DNA of 64,000 nucleotides, from contig ML679954.1 in NCBI GenBank assembly GCA_007922225.1, positions 22,465,003 through 22,529,002 on the forward strand. Reading direction: 5' to 3'. Within the stretch, counting starts at the first letter, position 1. Each line of letters begins with the position of its first letter. The notes below the pieces were generated by a model that was not told the origin of the DNA, ran no database searches, and saw only the letters and a program-made list of their open reading frames with translations. This document shows positions 58,890 to 64,000 of the stretch, piece by piece. This stretch comes from Emydura subglobosa. Taxonomy: Eukaryota > Chordata > Testudines > Chelidae. Made by a program: the position numbers and the translations under genes.

Positions 58890-60840
58890 GAGACTATAAA
58901 CCAAGCAAGACCAACACCGGGACAGATATCTGCCTAACTCTGCAGAGGGCATGAATAGCTCTGAGAGCTATGCACTGTCCCATGCATCTCAGTGGGGTGC
59001 TAGCTCCAAGCCTGTCAGGCTCTCTCTATTTGGTAGCCTCCTTCGCTCAGGTCAACTCTGGCCTGATGGTTGGGGCTGGGTGGCAGGCGAGCTCCCTCCC
59101 ACCTGCACTTCAGGCCATCTGGTGGAGTGCAGCTCTACTGCTCTATGTGGGTGTGTACCTTTCCGCCACCCATCCTTCTCCGCCAGAGAACTGGCAGGAT
59201 TTAGAGGGCAGGGTGTCTGAGCGGCTGTGGAGGTGGACAGGACTGCTGCAGTGCCTCTCTCTGCGGTGGAAGGCACTGGTCCTGAACCAGCTGGTCCTGT
59301 CCATGCTCTGGCGCCGAATCAACACGCGGGTCCCTACCCCGAGTTTCCTGGCCTACCTCCAGAAGCTCATTCTGGAGTTCTTTTGGCCAGGACTGCGCTG
59401 AGTCTCCACAGGGGTCATGAGTCTCCCTCTGGAGGAAGGGGGGCAGGGCCTGTGCTGCATCCGCAGCCAGGTCCATGCCTTCTGCCTCCATGCCCTGCAG
59501 AGATTCCTTTACAGTGCAGATAGTCTGGTGTGGAGCCAGTTGGCGCACACCTTCCTCCGCCACCTGTGAGGGCTTCGATACGACCGGCAGCAGTTTTATC
59601 TCCACCGAAGAGCTCTTCTGCGAAACCTGTCCAAGCAGCCGGTCTTTTACCAGGACCTTGTCCGGACCTTGAGGCTGGTCTCGGCAACCAAGTCCATGGT
59701 GGCCGCCGAGGAGGCGGATCTCCACATGGAACCCGTTTCACAAGCCCCATCTCGGTGTGCAGGTGGCGGAGTCCCTCCCGGTGCGCCACGGGCTGATCCT
59801 GGCAGGTGTCACCAAGATCAGAGACCTCCTGGACTATGACTGGGGGGACTGGGTGGATCCCCAAGCGCTGGGTTGGAGCACAGGGCTCTCCACCCTTCGA
59901 ACCCCCCTCCCTTCCCTGGTGCATAATCCAGTAGGTGAAGGCAGCTTTACCGCCCGCGGCTCAGGCCTACTTCGAACGGGTCCTGCGAGAGGGTGCTTTT
60001 CACCCACCCCTCACCCCATGCTCTCCAGACCTTATCATCGGGCTCCTGCCCCACAAGCCCCTCCGCCACCCCCTCTGCACACTCCGAGCCGGATGCAGGA
60101 TCTGCAGCCGGTGCACTTCTGAACCGCGCCAAGGGTGCACCTGTACATGCTCGTGCTTCACACTCTCCCTTTCCTCACCCTTGGGTCCCGACCTAACACC
60201 AAGCGGTGGGACCTCTTACTACCCGTCAAGGGTGAGGAACCCCAGTGGGCCAGTCTATATTCCACCTTGGTTTTACAGCCCGCTGGGGATATTAGCTGGT
60301 GGCTCCTTCATGGAGTTGTGAGCACGGGTGTGTACCTAGCACGGTTCACCCCTCATCCCAACACCTGTCCCTTTTGCGGCATGAGGGAGACCCTGGCTCA
60401 CGTATATCTGGGGCATGCCAGGTTGCACTATTCCGGTTGCACTATTTCTCCTCCTGAGGTTCTGGCTGCACTTCTCCCACACTTTCTCACCTATGCACAC
60501 CCCATCCATTGCCCCACAAAGTCAGGGGACCTCCTCATCAACCTCCGCCTCGCCTTGGCCAAGGTGGCCATCTACCACACCAGGGAAAGGATATTGGCTG
60601 AGGAGGTGCTCTGCGACTGTAAGGCCTATTTCCATTCTTTTGTCCGATCACATATCCGGGCAGAGTTCCTTTGGGCCGCGTCTGCTGACTCCTTACTCAC
60701 TTTTGAGGAGCAGTGGGCGCTGTCAAGGGTTTTCTGCTCAGTGTTACCCTCAGGTTCCCTTCATTTAGCCCTTTGACCTTCACATGCCTGTTCCTGTTTT
60801 TTTCATTTGTTGTACCCCGTAATCAGTTGAATCCTGGGCT
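58890..60840 (+). mobile_element. L1/Tx1-type LINE, 3' half of ORF2, broken
   Basis: This is a GC-rich, 5'-truncated LINE copy. Plus-strand frames read in order. V-G-V-Y-L-S-A-T-H-P-S-P-P-E-N-W and L-E-G-R-V-S-E-R-L-W-R-W lie at 59140-59240, followed by L-Q-K-L-I-L-E-F-F-W-P-G. A TGA at 59400 breaks the frame, and L-P-L-E-E-G-G-Q-G-L follows it. Then come L-I-L-A-G-V-T-K-I-R-D-L-L-D-Y-D-W-G and A-Y-F-E-R-V-L-R-E-G-A-F. Last is G-V-Y-L-A-R-F-T-P with C-P-F-C-G-M-R-E-T-L-A-H. That final C-x2-C...H block is the C-terminal zinc-knuckle-like motif of L1-clade ORF2; its last Cys is replaced (Y-L-G-H-A-R). The last coding block (60135-60776) stays open for 213 codons to its stop. At least one in-frame stop and several frameshifts make it a pseudogene. 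Confidence 0.82.
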
Positions 60841-61214
60841 CAGTAGCTCTGCCCGTTAGTCTGGGGGAGGGGCTTGCGCCTGCTCACATCCGGGAACCCA
60901 GATAGTAGCTCCAAATCTCATTGCTCTGCACCCTCCTCACACCAACATCACTCCAGCAAAGTAGTAAAGAGCACAAGGGCCAACCCACTCATCCGATAAA
61001 GGAGATACAGCCACCCTGCTGCCAACCCCACCTCCCCTGGGGTGGGAGACGGGTCCCTGCTGCTATTCTGCCACTACCTCTACCTCTTTGGGAAGGAAAG
61101 CATCTTCTAAATGGGGGTGGAGTTACAGGGAGCACTTTGTGCTATGCCTTGGGCACTGGACTGCTTTCATCAGGACCTGCATGTACCTGGGAATTCTCAA
61201 ATTTTCAGCATCAC
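60841..61214. other. GC-richer intron flank of the LINE
   Basis: May include the LINE 3' untranslated region; no clear poly-A end was found. The 122-codon frame at 60921-61289 has no recognisable motif. Confidence 0.35.
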
Positions 61215-61287
61215 GCTAAGGGAGAAATCCTCACGGAAATCAATGGGAATTTTGCTATTGACTTCAATAGAGCCAGAATTTCATCAT
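61215..61287. repeat. Small palindromic MITE (AAATCAATGGGAATTTTGC type)
   Basis: GAGAAATCCTCACGGAAATC mirrors AGCCAGAATTTCATC around a core AATGGGAATTTTGC / TATTGACTTCAATAG. Same group as the other AGTCAATGG palindromes. Confidence 0.65.
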
Positions 61288-63910
61288 AAATTACTTAATC
61301 CCAAATGGCTGAGGCTTCCATTCATGTAATTATTATTTTTAATTATTGGTATTGCTGCCCCAACTGAGAGTGGGGCCCCAGTGTGGCCCCACTGTACAAT
61401 TCCACTCAGTCCAACTGATATTCTAAAAAGGGCCAGCACTGCAGAAATTGTAAAGCAACCATAAGAAACCCACCTACATGCAATGATAAGTGGGAAGGGT
61501 GAAAATACGGTGTAATTTTTCTAAAGCACAGAACCCGAGATTGCAAGATAGCGGGAGTAAGGGGAAATGGAATTTTCAGCAACTCCCATGATGCTGTGAC
61601 CAAGCTTCAGAAATTTAAATCAAAAGCCTCTGGCAACCTTAACTCTAGGTAATCAAAAGCTTGCTATCCCTGTATATGACACACTGATCTATAATAGCCT
61701 CACTGTAAGGGGTTATTTCCCCTCACATAAGGTTTCTACTCATTTTATATCCCAGATGCATTTAATCCTTCAGTGTGAAAAAGTGTTCCGTCTCACATAT
61801 TCATTTGAAAATACACTAAAACAAAATATTGCTGACCTGCTATTTTAATTTTGAAATTAATCTATTTTAAATTTTCTATCAAAGCAGCTGCAGTGTGAAC
61901 ATCACTCTAATACCTAGGAAAAACTTAATGATGTCTAAATTGAAAGCTAAGGAAAATGAAGGAGTAAATGTGTATAAAGGGGAAAGAGTAATTTATTTCC
62001 CACTATTGAAAACCTCAGTGTACTCTTTATATACCCAGTATAAAACATTTCAATTAAGTAAAATTTGCTTTGGAAAAAAGGTTAGAAGGGTTTTCAATCC
62101 TTCTAAACCAAACTATTAGATGTGGTTATATTATAGTCCTAACAAATCTATAAAATATGATGTACAGCATTTTCCTAGTTTAATTAAGGAACTATGCATA
62201 ATCAATTATGTAAAGAATGAATCCAGCATGCCATGTCTTTCCTACCTCAAGACCCAGGAATGCACTCTGTCAATATTTATTAGAATACTACATTGAGAAA
62301 AAACCCCCCGACAAAACACCATCACTACAATCTTCTAACAACGTGTTTAGCAAATATGGAATCACCGGGGAGCCAAATATCATTTATACTTTTAAAAAAT
62401 TGTTTCCAGTTTAAAAAGAAATTATACTACAGTACTCCTGTTAGAAAAAATCTTAGAACTAGTGTTTAAAATGCTAACATCCATTATGATTTTTGTTTAC
62501 AACAGAATTATTAGCAATGACAATTTACTAAATTCTATGCACATTTTGCAGAATTTTATTAGCGCTTGAAGGACCATTATTAATGTAAAAAAAAATACAG
62601 AATCACATTTCTGTCAGTTTTTTTAAAATCTACCATTGTTAAAAGCAATGTCAAAAATTACTGTCAATATAAATGAAAGAGAATTGAAATGAAAGAACAT
62701 TCTTCCCAAGTTTGTTATGTAGTGCATTTGATAGTACTTTGGATATAATTAGTTTCATTGTTTCCAACTTATAGTCAGTCCGTTACACCCTTTTTGTTTG
62801 TGTGGGTCCCTCACACATCAACAAAGAAGAGAAACAAATTTAATAGGGAAATGAGATTGTAAAAATCAAAAAAACTGTCAAGAGGACTCAGAGACAAGTG
62901 TGGTAACAAACTAATTTTGACTCATTAATTAATTAGATTTCAAGTTGATGGTGTCCCTTTAAAACAAACAAACAAACAAAAAAGGCTAACTTTACCTTAA
63001 GAAAACAGTTTCTATAAGAGTGGAGGAGCAGCTTTAAATTTTATTTAGACATTTCTTTTTAGAAATGGGATGATTCATAATAGAGAGAGAGAGAGAGCAT
63101 GTGTAGAAAGCCCTATTATTTGCTAGTAGTAAATATTGATAAATAGTGTAAATGCAGTACCAGCACCACTACTCCAGCCCTACTATTTATATCCTAGATT
63201 TGGCTGTTTTGCCAGTTCTTCTGTCCAAGAACACATTAGCAATTCATCAAAAGAGCAAATGTCATTATACATAGGAAGCCAGGAGAATTATTTTGCATTT
63301 GATTTCCAGTTCCGATAGCATTATTATTGATTTAAATATTCTCCAGAATGACATAGACTAGACACAACAGATCATTATATTTTTGAACTGTCAGTCACAG
63401 TAATCCTTGGCTGCCCAAATGCTGATGGTTTTAGAAAACTCAAAGATATAAAACTTTGAGGTCAGGATTCCAGCCCAATGACTATCAAACTTCAACAAAC
63501 GCTCCCACACGAAATCATAATTTCTGAACTATGTGAAAAGGCAATCATAAAATAGCTTTATCAGTGATGGTATAGGCCAGAAAAACTTTATTGCAAAATG
63601 CCATTTTGGATAAAACTAGTAAAATAAGGGAAGGAAGTGTTTGAACTGTACAATCCAATCTGAACAAAGCACAATTCAAGATTAGCATAGTGCACTGTAG
63701 CTACATGCACATATACATACTAAGGTCATCATAGCGAATGAACCCAAGACTTTTGGCACTAGAAGCACAAGCCCCTACCACGTAAGGTAAAGAAGTAATT
63801 CCATTAGGTGAGAGACAATAGCATGGGGCCAGGCACTAGGGGGACACATTCATATGCCTGGGCTAGTGTATTACCAAAGCAAGTCTTTTTTGTTGTATTC
63901 CTTACACTTA
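61288..63910. other. AT-rich intron, no gene
   Basis: Simple repeats are (AAAC)n at 62961-62983 and (GA)n at 63082-63097. 62480-63060 is repeat-poor and AT-rich with ATTAATTAATTAG near 62923-62936, a homeodomain-type core. Nothing coding was seen. Confidence 0.45.
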
Positions 63911-64000
63911 GGGTATGTCTTCAATGATGGCAGCAAATCTACTGCCGTCAGATTGATTTATCCAGATCAATTGAGCGGAAGTGAAGACCTGCTCAATCAA
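63911..64000. mobile_element. Harbinger-like MITE, cut by the window end
   Basis: GGGTATGTCTTCAATGATGG follows a TTA trinucleotide (63908-63910). The start resembles the GGGTATGTCTACAC terminus of sauropsid Harbinger-like MITEs and the ends of the other copies here. The right end lies outside the window. Confidence 0.5.

Larger units (their letters stand above)
25312..64000 (-). other. NTNG1: NTNG1 intron upstream of the LamNT exon (partial)
   Basis: This is the intron 5' of the exon in gene orientation, at least 38.7 kb long. The preceding exon should encode the signal peptide and first part of the LamNT domain; no minus-strand frame of that kind is present. Large introns are normal for this gene. 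The interval holds transposon remnants and long unannotated AT-rich stretches. Confidence 0.83.

Noticed and set aside
59201..59924. Minus-strand frames of 174 and 169 codons
   Set aside because: Antisense shadows of the GC-rich LINE coding strand.
60135..60776. 213-codon frame that might be taken for a host gene
   Set aside because: It is the C-terminal part of the LINE ORF2 (GVYLARFTP, CPFCG...H); part of the broken element, not a separate gene.
1..64000. CRISPR arrays, operons, prokaryotic genes or an unknown multi-gene system
   Set aside because: The window is a vertebrate gene interior with spliced exon structure and transposon remnants; no regularly spaced repeats or gene clusters are present.

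Overview
The window is vertebrate nuclear DNA from the inside of one large gene. The only real protein-coding exon found lies on the minus strand at 24671-25311. It encodes about 214 residues of the laminin N-terminal domain of netrin-G1 (NTNG1), with a good splice acceptor and donor. Everything else reads as intron: at least 38.7 kb upstream of the exon (25312-64000) and at least 24.7 kb downstream (1-24670). Neither neighbouring exon is inside the window.

The repeat fauna points to a sauropsid, most probably a turtle. The evidence is several CR1 retroposons (some ending in the reverse complement of the ATTCTATGAT-type 3' tail), a long GC-rich L1/Tx1-type LINE 3' half, DIRS-like tyrosine-recombinase retroelements, Harbinger, hAT and pogo/Tigger-like miniature transposons, Penelope-like fragments, and old MIR/L2 remnants. 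The turtle assignment rests on my memory of chelonian repeats and was not searched.

Layout. 1-5.8 kb: old L2/MIR pieces and a pogo-like MITE. 5.8-7.0 kb: a 1.17 kb Harbinger-like element with TAA target duplications. 7.1-8.5 kb: a minus-strand DIRS-like reverse transcriptase/RNase H/recombinase fragment holding a perfect 76-bp duplication split by two telomere-type hexamers. 8.7-13.0 kb: a CR1 tail, three hAT-like MITEs with 8-bp duplications, and a Penelope-like hairpin. 13-24.6 kb: mostly unannotated intron with a CR1 and small MITEs. 24.7-25.3 kb: the exon. 25.3-33.6 kb: intron with MITEs and a second pogo-like copy. 33.7-35.5 kb: two head-to-head CR1s. 36-39 kb: GC-richer DNA, a DIRS-like ORF1 remnant and a nested MITE. 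39-58.8 kb: mostly unannotated intron with MIR, L2-type tails, a GC-rich island and a Harbinger-like MITE. 58.9-60.8 kb: the GC-rich LINE. 61-64 kb: AT-rich intron, ending in a MITE cut by the window edge.

No operon, CRISPR array, tRNA/rRNA gene, intact mobile element or clearly new biological system was found. The most unusual signals are the telomere-hexamer-split duplication (7879-8042), the Penelope-like hairpin with a decayed hammerhead-like core (10817-10967), and a second N-glycosylation sequon in the netrin-G1 exon. All repeat calls are by eye; nothing was aligned or searched.
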